A stretch of 64,000 bases of DNA from Arachnopeziza araneosa (Eukaryota; Ascomycota; Leotiomycetes; Helotiales; Arachnopezizaceae), in contig QYAI01000169.1 of the NCBI GenBank assembly GCA_003988855.1, positions 37,064-101,063 on the forward strand, in the 5' to 3' direction. Under the pieces are notes generated by a model. The model was given only the letters and a program-made list of their open reading frames with translations. It made no database searches and was not told the DNA's origin. The translations under genes and the position numbers were made by a program. Shown here one piece after another: positions 9,740 to 21,600 of this stretch (position 1 is its first letter; every line of letters starts with the position of its first letter).

Positions 9740-12013
9740 TTAGATAATTTGAACTTGTACCACTTCCACGCCCCTTTGTTTCAAAGCCTCAGGGCTTAGA
9801 CGAGGATCAGAGTTGATGATACGACCTGTAGACCTATTTCTCCATTCCTGGCAATTATGCGCTTTGGGTCTCTGAATGCTCCATTCCATCTCAGGAATAA
9901 ATTCCCATTCCTCAGGTCGCGGTCCTAGACGAGGATCATCCTCAGAGGAGACCCATTCTTGTGTATTCAAATTTAAACAACCCACCACTTTCTGACTGCG
10001 CAAGCCGCCCCGTTCCCGACGAGACCAGCTTGCGGGCAGAAGGCCAAGTAAGGCTTCTGCATGCATCAACCCGTGGACGTAGGAACATCCACCAATTAAC
10101 TCGTACTGCGCCGGGTTTTTGGTCTGCCGTAAAAGCGAGGGGTGAGGTGCGCCAAGGAGAACATATACAGAGTCGCCTATGAAATTATATGTCAGTAACG
10201 TTGAAGTAACAAATTCTTCATAAAAAAAATAGAAATATTCCTTACCAATTCTAGCACTTGCTGGAACTAGGCCAATAAGTCCGTTCTCAGTATGAGCAAT
10301 CCTATTATTTCGGAGATATTTTAGGATTGTGAAGAGCAATAAGTTGCTCGGGTCTGGCCTCTTTGCCACCATATCAAGCAAAAATTGCCGGACCTCTTCA
10401 AGCTCTGGATAAAATGGTACATTTTCATGTCGTTCCGATATTTCTCCCAAAGTTAATATATGAGCATAGGTATCCAACAAAGTTTCACCTGTGGGATAAT
10501 GAATTTCAGGTTTTCCCAAACCGGCGTTGCGAATGATGTCGCAAAGATCCTTCACGTGTGCTATTCCATCGGAGAGATTTCGAATGCTGGAAACCTTCAC
10601 TCCAGATGCTAGGAGAACGTTTGGCTCCAGGAAATTCCAAACTGCAGATGAGGTACCGGAAGCGTATTCTTCGGAAACGAATTCTCGCTCGGGGAGAATA
10701 GCCCAATTTGGTATCCAAGAAGTGCTGCTCAGTAAGCGACTCTTCACATCACAAATTATAAGTGACTCTAGTCGTTGTGTGTAGCGTGTGATTTCTAGGA
10801 AGAATTGCATGTAAACTTTTGAAACAGGCAACAAATAGTCCGGTCGGATTTTCGTGGCTAAATCCGACGATATCAGGCCAAGCATACCGTAAATCTTGTC
10901 TGCTGGTTCCAGGCATTGTTGCGCGGTGCTCCATTTTATAACATCAGATACAGTGTCATCTTGTATATTGGAAGTAAGATTATTAGCTGAGTGTATATAT
11001 GACGAGACCTCTATAGGCACCCCAGTCTTTTTATTGGCGATAGAGGCTATGGCACGCCGAAAGTAGTACCAAGATATCTGATCACTTCCACATTGTAGGC
11101 TAGCTCTAGAATTGGCAAGTTGAATCTCCTGAACTATCCAGAGGCGTGTAAACCAGGGGTGCTTTATCAAATGTTCGATGGCCTGCCAAGTAAAGTCGTC
11201 GTATGGAAGCTCAATCAGGGCGTCCCAAAAACCGGTTTCTGAAAATGGCGAAGGGTATCGAGTGTGACTCCTTGATAATTCAACTTGCTTCCCAAGTTTC
11301 AAAAGGGTAGAGAATGCGTGTGCGGAGGTAGCAGCAGGTATTCCAAGCCAGACAACCACGCGATTAGCGTATTTGAAGATGTCTGCCATACGTTGAACTT
11401 GAGCACTCCGTTCGTCAAGATCCGTCTGATTGATACAAAGAGCATCAATCCACAGCGTTCGAGATTCGTCAATATATCGCAAGTATCTGAGAGCGCTTTC
11501 TAGATTTTGACGTACTCGTAGCGTCTTCGATGGCTGGTTTTCCTTCTTTGTTGGATGGTCTGCATGGATCTCATTTAGTTCAGAAAATGAGCCCCAGTTA
11601 TACGACAGTGCTTCATATGCAGGTTCGAAGCTTGGGCAGTCGTCTGGCTCGAAAGATGTCGGTCCGGGGTTCCTTTGTGGGTCTGGGTGCGTCCAAGTTG
11701 TCCTCAAAGTCTGGTTATGGTCATAATACGAGTATAATATGCGACCTTCAAGAGTTTCGTGGGCCTGCCAGTCTTTTGGTAACCATCTTTCAATCGCTTG
11801 TTCGTCAACTCGTGGTCTTGGAGAATATGGCTGAGGATCGAAGCGCACATGCGAGATTTTGATGTGAATGGGATCGTCGAAGTTAGGGCTGGGAAGCAAA
11901 GTGACCAAACGAATCTCACAGTTTCTATCATTTAGTTGACTGTATAAGTATTGGCTGTTGGTGGGGCGTTTTCCTACAAGCTTGAGCAACTTTTTTTGGA
12001 TTCTTGATGCCAT
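9740..12013 (-). CDS. HET-domain (heterokaryon incompatibility) protein
   Basis: Exons (minus strand) 12013-10246 and 10176-9740; 734 residues from ATG 12013. The HET domain spans about residues 133-300. Its three hallmark blocks are YEALSYNWG, LWIDALCINQ and QVQRMADIF...VVWLG. HET domains trigger cell death when unlike hyphae fuse, and they share ancestry with TIR domains. A 69-nt stretch at 10177-10245 is open in frame but has intron ends (GTAAGG and ATAG). Removing it restores the usual late-HET motif ARIGDSVYVLLGA, so I treat it as an intron. The C-terminal part is the ordinary variable region. No second effector domain is seen. The gene flanks the NACHT island. Confidence 0.93.
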   Translation of the reverse strand: MASRIQKKLLKLVGKRPTNSQYLYSQLNDRNCEIRLVTLLPSPNFDDPIHIKISHVRFDPQPYSPRPRVDEQAIERWLPKDWQAHETLEGRILYSYYDHNQTLRTTWTHPDPQRNPGPTSFEPDDCPSFEPAYEALSYNWGSFSELNEIHADHPTKKENQPSKTLRVRQNLESALRYLRYIDESRTLWIDALCINQTDLDERSAQVQRMADIFKYANRVVVWLGIPAATSAHAFSTLLKLGKQVELSRSHTRYPSPFSETGFWDALIELPYDDFTWQAIEHLIKHPWFTRLWIVQEIQLANSRASLQCGSDQISWYYFRRAIASIANKKTGVPIEVSSYIHSANNLTSNIQDDTVSDVIKWSTAQQCLEPADKIYGMLGLISSDLATKIRPDYLLPVSKVYMQFFLEITRYTQRLESLIICDVKSRLLSSTSWIPNWAILPEREFVSEEYASGTSSAVWNFLEPNVLLASGVKVSSIRNLSDGIAHVKDLCDIIRNAGLGKPEIHYPTGETLLDTYAHILTLGEISERHENVPFYPELEEVRQFLLDMVAKRPDPSNLLLFTILKYLRNNRIAHTENGLIGLVPASARIGKEYFYFFYEEFVTSTLLTYNFIGDSVYVLLGAPHPSLLRQTKNPAQYELIGGCSYVHGLMHAEALLGLLPASWSRRERGGLRSQKVVGCLNLNTQEWVSSEDDPRLGPRPEEWEFIPEMEWSIQRPKAHNCQEWRNRSTGRIINSDPRLSPEALKQRGVEVVQVQII

Positions 12014-13012
12014 GATTACTATGCTTTTTTGCTTTCATCACTGAGTGCCACTCGGAGTCGTCTGTAAGAGCGACAATCAAGAAGTATCGACTGGGGATTA
12101 TATTCTTGTAAGATCTGTAGGATTGTCTCGTGCTCTCGATTTCCAGCGTGAAAACCTCCAGAGTGGGTAGTCAAAGCCACGCCAGCTGGACTCAGCCTTA
12201 TCTAAAAATAGAATCAGCGTAACCTTATTTATTAAGCGCGACAAACGCCGTTAGTGCTATCTTCAGATCATTAAACAGACAGTTATTCTTGAAACTACTC
12301 GTGTGAAGTAAGAAAGTCCGTTGTTTGGAGTATCGTTCAGGAACAAAAAGTTGGAGTGCAAAAAGTGAACAGAAATGTTAAGGCCCAACGTAAGCCAATA
12401 TGTCAGCGATCTAGCGGACAGAAAAGGTTTCTGTAGATAGATCAAAAGCCGACCACCGTTTTACCTTCAATCTAACTCCAGGCAGCCTGAGGGTCTCAAG
12501 CCGCTATTTATTTATCCGCTGTAGAGCCTGGCATTAGACCGACAATATCTGGTAGCCAAAGCCAGGCCTATGAATTTGCTCGGCTGATGATTGAAGTGGT
12601 GGCAAGAGGCAAGGCAGGAAATTTTTGCAATTATTTCTCCTCGGTGATATCAAAAGTTGGGCAGAACTCGTCCTCTTCTTTGATTAGCAGTTTGGAAATA
12701 CTGGTCCCTACTCATATGTTCCGTAGGTATGGTTTTCGTGCGGGAGTGGCCGCCGCGGCAGAGAACAACCCCTGTAGCGGGTATTGCTAGCATGGGTATT
12801 GCCATTTTTGCATGCCCCTGTGTTCCGTCATCTGAAAATAATTCTTTCAGGATACTAAAGCTACCTTTTTTAATACCTCAAACTCCAACGCAGCGTCGAA
12901 ACCTCGTCTTTCGCTAAACACGCACTGCACAAATTCAACAAGTATATTGTGTGGCCCTTTAGTAACCCTGGCAACAAACGTACAGGTGAACTGGCTCCAA
13001 GCAAATCTAACC
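12014..13012. other. Intergenic region between HET and FAH genes
   Basis: Only short frames without family resemblance. The stretch just before 13013 probably contains the lost or unrecognised first exon of the FAH-family gene. Confidence 0.5.
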
Positions 13013-14021
13013 AATTATGTTGCATATCAAGATCCAAAAGCTCTGGGACAGACACGAATTGGGTCTTTAGACCTCGAAAAGTCTATCATCCAGCCATTGG
13101 CATTCGCTTCTGGCACACCGCTTTCGAATCTCTACCAGGTCATTGAGATTGGCGAGCAGGAGATCAAATCGGTCGGCGAACCCTTGGCATAATCTGACGT
13201 AAAGTTACTTGCCCCAATTTATGGATGTGATATCCTTGCTGTCGGAAAGAATTATTCTGAACATGCCAGAGGTAAATATACACAGTGTAACTAACAAGGT
13301 GTTTGCTAAAGAGTATGGAGAGTTCAATTCTTCCGGGTACGACTCCTCTGACAAAGTCGATCAGCCAACACATCCGGTCATTTTCACTAAGCGAGCAACA
13401 AGTATCATTGCAGATGGGGAACCCATATTCCTGCACCACGACTTCACTAATACCTTGGATTATGAAGGTGAAATTGGCATCATCATTGGAAAGTCTGGAT
13501 TTCAAATCCGGGAGGCATATGCAATGGACTATGTGTGGGGATGCACAATCATCAACGACGTGACAGCTCGTGAGCGGCAACGAGATCACAAACAATTCTA
13601 TGTTGGTAAATCTGCAGATACCTTTTGCCTGATGGGTCCGATCGCCGTTCCTGCTGGCAAGCTTCCTGAGATCCTTCGCATTCAAACTCACGTCAACGGC
13701 GAGAAACTACAAGACTCAACCATAAAAGAGCTCATTTTCTCAGTAACGTTCCTCATACAGACGCTCTCAGAAGGGATTACGTTACAGCCAAGCGACGTGA
13801 TTGCAACCGGGACGCCAGCGGGAGTTGGGATTGGGAAGAAACCGCCTGTGTTTCTCCGTCCTGGTGACTTGGTAGAGATCTCCGTCACCGGTCTGGGAAA
13901 GCTACGCAACCAAATCTCAGAACCTACAGCCAAAAATCCAACAATTGCGAGAATCGCAGAATTAATGCATATTCCAACCAGCAGCGATAAGAGTTGTGGG
14001 GTGTTGGGCTCACAAAACTGA
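13013..14021 (+). pseudogene. Fumarylacetoacetate-hydrolase-family gene with internal stop
   Basis: The first part reads in frame 2: NYVAYQDPKALGQTRIGSL, then a TAA at 13190-13192, then SDVKLLAPIYGCDILAVGKNYSEHAR up to a GTAAAT donor at 13272. A 40-nt intron (13272-13311, with a CTAAC branch site) joins this to EYGEF. The rest is a complete FAH fold: LDYEGEIGIIIGK, INDVTARERQ, KSADTFCLMGP and SDVIATGTPAGVGIG. FAH-family enzymes cleave C-C bonds or decarboxylate acylpyruvates and ring-cleavage products. The stop falls inside conserved sequence, where CAA to TAA (one C-to-T change at CpA) would explain it. No start codon is clear. The relic runs straight into an alpha/beta hydrolase. Confidence 0.8.
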
Positions 14022-14800
14022 ACAACAAGAACTTATATTACAGACATGCTGGCTCACCAATGGATCGCCTATCATATTCATCCATGGGATAGGAAGCGCT
14101 TCAGAATGTTTCACTCCATTGATCATAGCACTTCATCTCACAAAATCAAACTCTTTGCATCTGTTAGACCTTGAGGGACATGGGTTATCACCAACTTCTG
14201 CAACTTCCGTCATTTCGATTTCTTCCTACGCAGACGATTTCCAAGCTCTTACGGATTTCGCCACGATGAAAAACGCAACCATTATTGCTCACAGCATGGG
14301 TTGTTTAATCTCGATGGATCTTGCAAAATGATTTCCAGAATTAGTCTCCAAGCTTATTTTTCTTGGCCCTCCACCGTCGCCGTTGCCGGCTGCGGATCGG
14401 TCCGGATTACCTGCCCGTGCAGCACTAGTAAGGAGTTCAGGTATGGCCGCAGTCGTTGATGCAGTTACCAGTGTTGAGACGTCAGGAGAAACAAAGTCAT
14501 CAAATTACCTGGCTGTTGCCGCTGTTAGAATGTCACTTCTTGGTCAAGATCCTGAGGGCTTTGCAAAGGGATGTTCTGCATTAGCTGAGTCAGCCGAATC
14601 AATACCTGTGAAGGATATAAAAGCTCCTACGTTGATCATTACAGGCGACAAGGATAAGGTACCTCCGCCGGTTCTTTGTGAGAAGTACGTTAGCGAAATC
14701 AAAGTAGCGAAATCGGAAGTATTGCAGAATGTTGGTCACTGGTATATATTTGAGGGTGTCGAAGGGGTATCGGCGGCTGTAAAGTCATCTAACGTGGTTT
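14019..14800 (+). pseudogene. Alpha/beta-hydrolase gene, frameshifted and with internal stop
   Basis: It begins in frame 2 (KLNNKNLYYRHAGSP) and shifts to frame 1 at about 14060 (GSPIIFIHGIGSASECFTPL). It has the nucleophile elbow AHSMG, a TGA at 14329-14331, then FPELVSKLIFLGPPP, LIITGDKDKVPP (acid residue) and NVGHWYIFE (catalytic His). The layout matches 3-oxoadipate enol-lactonase-like hydrolases. The stop sits in an AK-stop-FPELV context where the family usually has Arg, so CGA to TGA would explain it. No intron can remove these breaks. It follows the FAH relic without a spacer, so the two were either adjacent catabolic genes or one fused gene. The true 3' end is uncertain. Confidence 0.75.
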
Positions 14801-15490
14801 ATCATCGAGCGGATCACTTTTCCCCACCCCACCACCTATATACTTCAATACGCGTTTTCTCAACCATTGTGCGAGGGGCAGAGGAGCAGCCAATAAAATA
14901 AGAATCTCGTTGGCCCTCAGCTAGCTCTCGATAGTATATTTCGGAAGAACGACCAGAGCAAAGAACTCAGAGCGTAAACAACAAATAAGAAACAAGTAGA
15001 TGAATCAATGTATCAGTATGAAGGGAATATCAATGGAATCCGTATGATCAATGCTCCATTCGTAACAACGCAACTGTAGAGCTACGAATTCGCACGCTAC
15101 GAACGTGTAGTATGTGTAAATCTCTTAAATATATAGCTCGTACGTGTCCAGATAGAGTTGATCCCTATTAGATTAGTTTAATAATAGTAATTTTAATTAG
15201 TTGTTGAAATATTTTCTCTTAAAGTAATAATTTTGGTGGGGCGTGTCCAGCTTACTTGTATGGCCAGCTAACTTATCAAGTACGTTATATATTCTACCTT
15301 TGCCGAGCTTTTTCCTACCTCATCCAAGCTTACAGCTCGTTAAGAATAGATTATTGGTAGTTGGTTCAAGACAGAGTAGATTATTAGAAATTCAGGTAGT
15401 TGAATTTACTAGTCAAACTAACACTTAACTCCTTTTCAAGAAGGGCGGGAGACCTTTACTTATCAGACCGAAGGGGGCCTGACACTATGC
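14801..15490. other. AT-rich intergenic stretch, possible transposon relic
   Basis: No coding frame. Several short inverted motifs, such as GCACGCTACGAACGTG near 15091, and TA-rich runs suggest decayed mobile DNA, but I cannot identify LTRs or terminal repeats. Confidence 0.4.
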
Positions 15491-18400
15491 CTATTCATTG
15501 TATCCAACGGTTGGGTCCATTGGTCGTGGGAATATCCTCATGATTTTGTGGGTCTGGCGCCGGCCTCTCATTCTCTCCCTCTCTCCCTTATACTTGAACT
15601 CCTCACTCTTCCCAAAATTGACTTTAACCTGCGCTCCCCTTCCAAGACCGATGGTTGGAAATAAGCGGCCCCGGACATTTTGAGAAGCAACTCCTATATA
15701 ATTCGCAGTTGTTAGCAGACTTATATTTGCCCTGCCGAATAGTGAGCAAGAGATTATTTCGAATGAAACTCACCTAACATCACGCCATTGTACGTAAAGC
15801 TCAGCTGACTTCTTTCAAGATCATAGAAACAGCCAACAATGTCATTCTTCCCATAGGTTTGGTGTACGTAGTCCCTGCCCCTGTAGCCGCCGTCATATAT
15901 ATGTCCATCGTCACCGTGAAAGGCCCAGGACTCCTCATTCCAACCAGGCATGCCGGAACGCGGTGTATCTTCGGTAGTTAGGCCAATTCCAACCACACTA
16001 CACGTCCACAGCCCGGTGGTTAGCATTGATTTAATATATGCCTCGCACCGGCTTTGGCATTGCCCTAAGGATAAGTGAAGACAACTCACTCCTTTATGCC
16101 TTCGTCAAGTACTTCAATTTCAAAGTAAAAGCTTTTGCATGAGATCGGAATAGGATGATTGGCAAGAACATTATATGTGTCTTCTTGTAGAGCTAGGGGT
16201 GTTTTCAGTTCATCACGGATTCAAGAGGAGTAGAAAGAATCATACAATGATGGGCTCCCAGAGTAGTGTTTCGAACAACGAGTCTACTTTCATCCACATC
16301 TAAAAAGCTTGGGTAAAAATTATAGCCAAGTGCGGATGGCTCTTGCACCTTCACTATGACATCAATATCTGTTTGGGCAGTTTGAAGCCTCTTCGCTAAC
16401 TCCGTATGCTGGAAGGCTCGAGCGATCATCTCTGGTGTCCATCCATGTTCGTCCTCTGTGTTGGGATTGATAGACTCCTTCCATTTACTAAGCAAAGTGT
16501 CGAGCAAAGAGAGAGACCCTTTTTCGGCAGCCAATCTGAGTGAGCTGTCACCAAGTACTGGTTCCAGACTATCTACTCTGCCAAGAAGTAACTCGGTCAT
16601 CTTTAAATCCTTTTCTCCAATGGCTTCCTTGAGCAAGTGCTCTCCCAAAGTCGGATAGTTCGTCAACAGTAGTCCTGCGACCTTGCCATGGTCAAAGACC
16701 AGAGCTTTTTTCAAGACCTTTTGGCCGAGTAGTGGGTCTACCACTGTGCCTTTCTCCAGGAGCAGTTCCATTCCTTCCCAGTTACTGTCTGAAGCAGCCT
16801 CATTGAGAAGCTTCTTGCCTATCAATGTATCGATCTGTGCTCCGCTCTCTATAAGTAGGTGTATTATCTCCCACCTTTTAGTTTCTGCGGCAAGAGAAAG
16901 CAGGGACTTGTGATTGTTGTCCTCTTGGTTCACCTGGCACTTGGATGTTGAAAGCAATGCTTTCACCGATGCTGCTTGCCCAAATTCAACCGCCCGCCAC
17001 AGTGGAGTTTGTCCGATATCATCCCTGAGATCAAAGGTCTCGCCTTCGGCATACTGAAACATCAGTAGTAGTGATCTTGTATTCCAACATTCGGCAGCAA
17101 AGTGTAAAGCCGTTTTTCCATCACTGCTCCTTGGTTTTAATGGATCAAACCCTCTATTCAGATATACTTCGACTGTCTCCGCTTGAGAGTTATCTGCAGC
17201 AAGGTCGAGCAAAGTCATGCCATTATCACTCACGACATCAGTCTTGGCCCCGGCATCCAGCAGAATTGAAGTGATATCTGCACTATCGAAGCAAGCGTGC
17301 AATGGCGTCCACCCGTTTGAACCACCTCTCATTTCCTTATCGAATCCGCGTTCGAGGAAATCTCGCACCATTTTTGTTCTGCGATAATACGCTGCAGTAT
17401 AGATTGCCGGCCAACGGGTTCCTTCAAGTTGAGGTTCCGCGCCTTTGTTCAGTAGAGCTATCACCGAGTCACTGTCTCCGTATGATATTGCCCGGCTTAG
17501 GACTGTCTTTTTGTCTACATCAAGGAAATTCATATTGGCACCGGCATCCAAAAGATACTTAACTACATCTGATTGTCCTGAATCAGCAGCGAGCGAGATT
17601 GGACTCCGGCCTTCAAAATCACGGGCCTCGATATCTAAGCCAAGAGAAATGAGGGTTTTAACCTCCGAAAGCATTCCATTTCTAGCTGCGATGTGCAAGA
17701 GGGTATTTCTTGTTTTGGTAACCGCTCTGAGATCTAGAGTCTCTGCTTGAAGGTGCTTGATGATCTCAGAATTTCGTCTCTCAAACGCGATGAATAAAGG
17801 GGTACATCCTTCGTTATCAGTCAAATTTGGATCCGCTCCTTCCTGGAGTAGGAACTTCGTAAGTTCGAGGTGTTCCTTCTTGGCTGCAAGATGCAATGCT
17901 GTGAAGCATTTATGGTCCAAAATGTCTATTTCTGCACCAGATTTGAGAAGAAGCTTCACCACCTCCATGCTCCCATCCTTAGAGGCGAGATGGAGAGCGG
18001 TACGATGTCTGTTGTCGGTTTTCGCTTTGGCCTGATTAGGGGCGCTCTCCAAATCAAGGAGTTTGGCCGCGGCAAGGACGAAGCCTTTTTCCGCAGCTAT
18101 ATGCAATGGGATAAAGCCGTTTTCATCGGCTTCTAGAACATCTAATCCACGGGCCAAGGCCAAGTCAACGGTCTGCATACTACCGCCTTTGACAGAACAG
18201 TGCAGGAAAGTTGAAGATCTGTCATCTAAAACGTTGACGTCTGCATCCGCCGCTAGGAGGACTTCCACTATATCAGCATGCCCAAGAGCCGCCGCCTCTA
18301 AAAGGGCTGTCCTCCCGCTATCTGGGTCCGGGATATTGATATCAGCATTCGCATTCAGAATTAGCTGAACAGCACGAAGGCTTCCTGACTGGACAGCTGT

Positions 18401-18615
18401 ATGCAAGGGTGTACTTCCTTCTGTTGGATCATCACCTAGATTTAATCCTGCTTCCAAGAGTGCAGAAATGACCATAACATCACCGGATTTTGCGGCTGTG
18501 TGAAGAGAGGAGAAAGCTGCGTAACCTCCAACGTGTCCAGCTCCAGCTTCAACCAAGGCTCTGACAATTTTGAGATTTCCTCTTTCGGCGGCGGCAAGAA
18601 GTGGCGCGTCATACA

Positions 18616-18646
<31 letters not shown>

Positions 18647-21600
18647 ACATTCCTCGTAGCTTTGCAGATTTTGCAAAATGACTTCCACTGTGCCAAAACT
18701 GCCATTCCCTGCAGCCAGCTGTAACGCTTTTCGAAGAATCTCAGCCCATTTACCCGATTTGTCTATATCGGGATCTAATTTAAGGAGCAATTGTATGAGA
18801 ATGGTATGACCATAGCGTGCTGCTAAAAGTAGAGGGGTTTCCATGTAATCATCCATGAGATTGACGTCAGTGTTATAGCTGTTGGTGTTGAGAAGCATCC
18901 TGGTGATCTCTAAATCCCCATTTCTTGCTACCACATGTAATGGTGAGCCCACACCTCGAGCTATCACATTGGAATTTGTGCCACCGCCCAGAAGCGCCTT
19001 TACAGACTTAGTATGGCATCCATCAACCGCAACGTGAAGCGCTGTCTTTCCTTCGTCATCACAAGAGTCGACAGGAGCACCCTGAGATATAAGGAGTTCC
19101 ACTGCATCCACGAGACCGGAGGATGCAGCGTGGTGAAGGGGACGGAGGGAAGATTTGTCCTTAGAGTCAATATTTGCACCCTTATCCAGCAAGAACTGGA
19201 TTGTCGACAGCTGGCCCGACAATGTAGCGAGATGCAGAGGAGTCGACCAGCCACTCTCTTCCAGTGCAGCATTTAAGTCGACTTCCTTCTCTTTCACTAG
19301 CCTGGAGCAGATGGTCGTGTTTCCCAGCTGTGCTGCTCGATGAAGTGGTGTCAAGCCATCAACAACCGCACTTGCATCAGCTTTGCTATGTAGCAGCTCT
19401 TCGACAACAGCATCATACCCGCTCTGAGATGCAGCATGCAATGCAGTCCCTAAACTAACTCCAAGAAGTTCCTGGTCGACTTTCATGTAGTTTGGGAGCA
19501 GGTGTTTTATGATGTGCAAATGACCCTTTTCTGCTGCCAGGCGCAGAGGTTCGGATTCTGTAGGTACCACGCCACGGCTTTCGAGCTTCTTGACAAGCTC
19601 TAAATCTCCTTTCTTCGCGGCTATAGCCAGGACTCGAGCAGATGCGCCATCTTCTTCCGGCCTGGCATCCATTATATGCAGAAGAAGATCATTCAAACCT
19701 AGCTCTGCAGCGATACAAAAGGGGTCTGATGTGTCTCTCCGGGTAACGAGCCTATTTCCTTCGAGCCATTCAACATGAGCCCACAATGTCCTTCGTCCTT
19801 CGTCTTCTAAAAACTGACGTGCTTTGTCGAGGGGTCGCTCACTTGTTGCGGCCAGCCTGTAATGAACGTACCAATATCTGGCAGCGTAAGAAAACATGCT
19901 TGATACTCCGTCTGTTGATGGTAAACTTTCCAAGTTGCTGTTACCAACATCAGCAGCTAATTCCTCCCAAGTTGCGTTGCGGAGGTAGTCCAAACAAATT
20001 CTAGAAATGCGTGCGTGGCCGTAGAAAAGATTATCATTGTGTCCAAGATGCTGACCTGTCTGGTCCCAGTCAATAGAGTCCCAATCCTTTGCCGCCTGGA
20101 GTAAGAATTGTTTCGCTGATTCATGCACGAGGGATACCTGGTTTCCACAGACCTCAACGAATGCCCCAAAAGCAATTTTCAGGTCTTCGTTGAGCGATTG
20201 TGGTCTCATGCCCTTGTTAACACTGAATTTGTCTTCAGAATACTCGATAGCTAGAGCCGTCGCCAGCTCTTCGATACTCAGAGGTCGAAACGCATGGGCG
20301 ACCCAGGAAAGGACTTTGAACTTCCAGTCAGTCGAGAGTTTGGGAGGAATGAATACCCTTTGGTAAATGTCGGTTACAGATAGTGGCATTAAATCCACCG
20401 CATGCTGCATCTCCGTTGGTGTAGAGCGGATTTGAGAGTCATGAAGGTGTTTGAAAAGCAGAGAGATGAACAAAAAGCTCGGGTCGACAGAGATAACGCC
20501 GAGGACCTTTTCAGAAATTTCATTCGAAATAGTCCGGAATCCAGGTCTTAGATGTATTAAAGTCATAGCCTCATGCTCGAGACATTCTTCTAGCTCCTGG
20601 AGTCTCTCTTGCCGCGTATCAACATCGATGCTCAAGGTGTAGCGAAACTTGCTGATATCTCCGGTAACATTGGTGAAAATTATCTTCAACTTCGCTTCTG
20701 CCGACTGGGCTAGTTTTAAGAAGTCGTCTAAAAAATGATCTCTTTCTGAGTCGCAATCGTTGATGGAATCAATCACACAATATGTAAGACGAACAGCTGA
20801 ACCAAGAACGCTGAAGCGGAAAAGAACCCAGAGATTTTCCAAACTCCAATCTCTCTTCAATATGCGCTCATATATGTGCCGAATATATCTAAAGTATCCG
20901 GGATCCATACCAAGCAGTTGACGTGTGAGAGACGCAAATAAGGCGGATGTGCAGCAGGTTCGATAATCCTGTGAATCGAACGAAAAGCCGATAACAATCG
21001 GGTCCCGTGGAACTTCATCTTTCGGCGTAACAAGGATTGACCGATGTGATTTAGTAGAGTCTATGACAAATTTTGGAAGAAATGAAGATAGGACAGAGAG
21101 GCCAGAACCAGATCTTCCACACAGTTGGAGAATACCATATTGTTTATTGATGAACTCAATCCAATTCTTATCTGTAAGGATCCATTTAGGCTCAGAGTAT
21201 TTATCGGGTGGTAAAGGGAAGACGTCTGACGTTGAGCTGAGTAAAGAGAGCGTGAGAAGGCAGTCAATATGCATAGAGTCGGGAGCTAGTGAAGCAGCTT
21301 TAGCAAGAGAACCTATCATGTCCAGGCTGCAAATGATAATAATTAAGAAATAAAATCTTACTCAACGAGGTTACCATCTTCTCGCAAATAGAGCTGAACA
21401 GCTCGCCTGTTTCAGTAACCCTTTGACACATGGTACTATGATCTGCTTGATGTTGCACGACCGTTTCATTTGGAACACCCATTGTCGATGCATATTTCTC
21501 GAAAACCTCAAATTCCGAAACATATTAGCAAATAAGTATGCACACATGAATATAAGACGTACCAGTTTGCCAAAGGATTCAAGCTTGATAGTCTCGCAAA

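Noticed and set aside
13138..13203. A 66-nt intron that would remove the TAA in the FAH gene
   Set aside because: It would delete residues of the family's linker that are well preserved here; a nonsense change is simpler.
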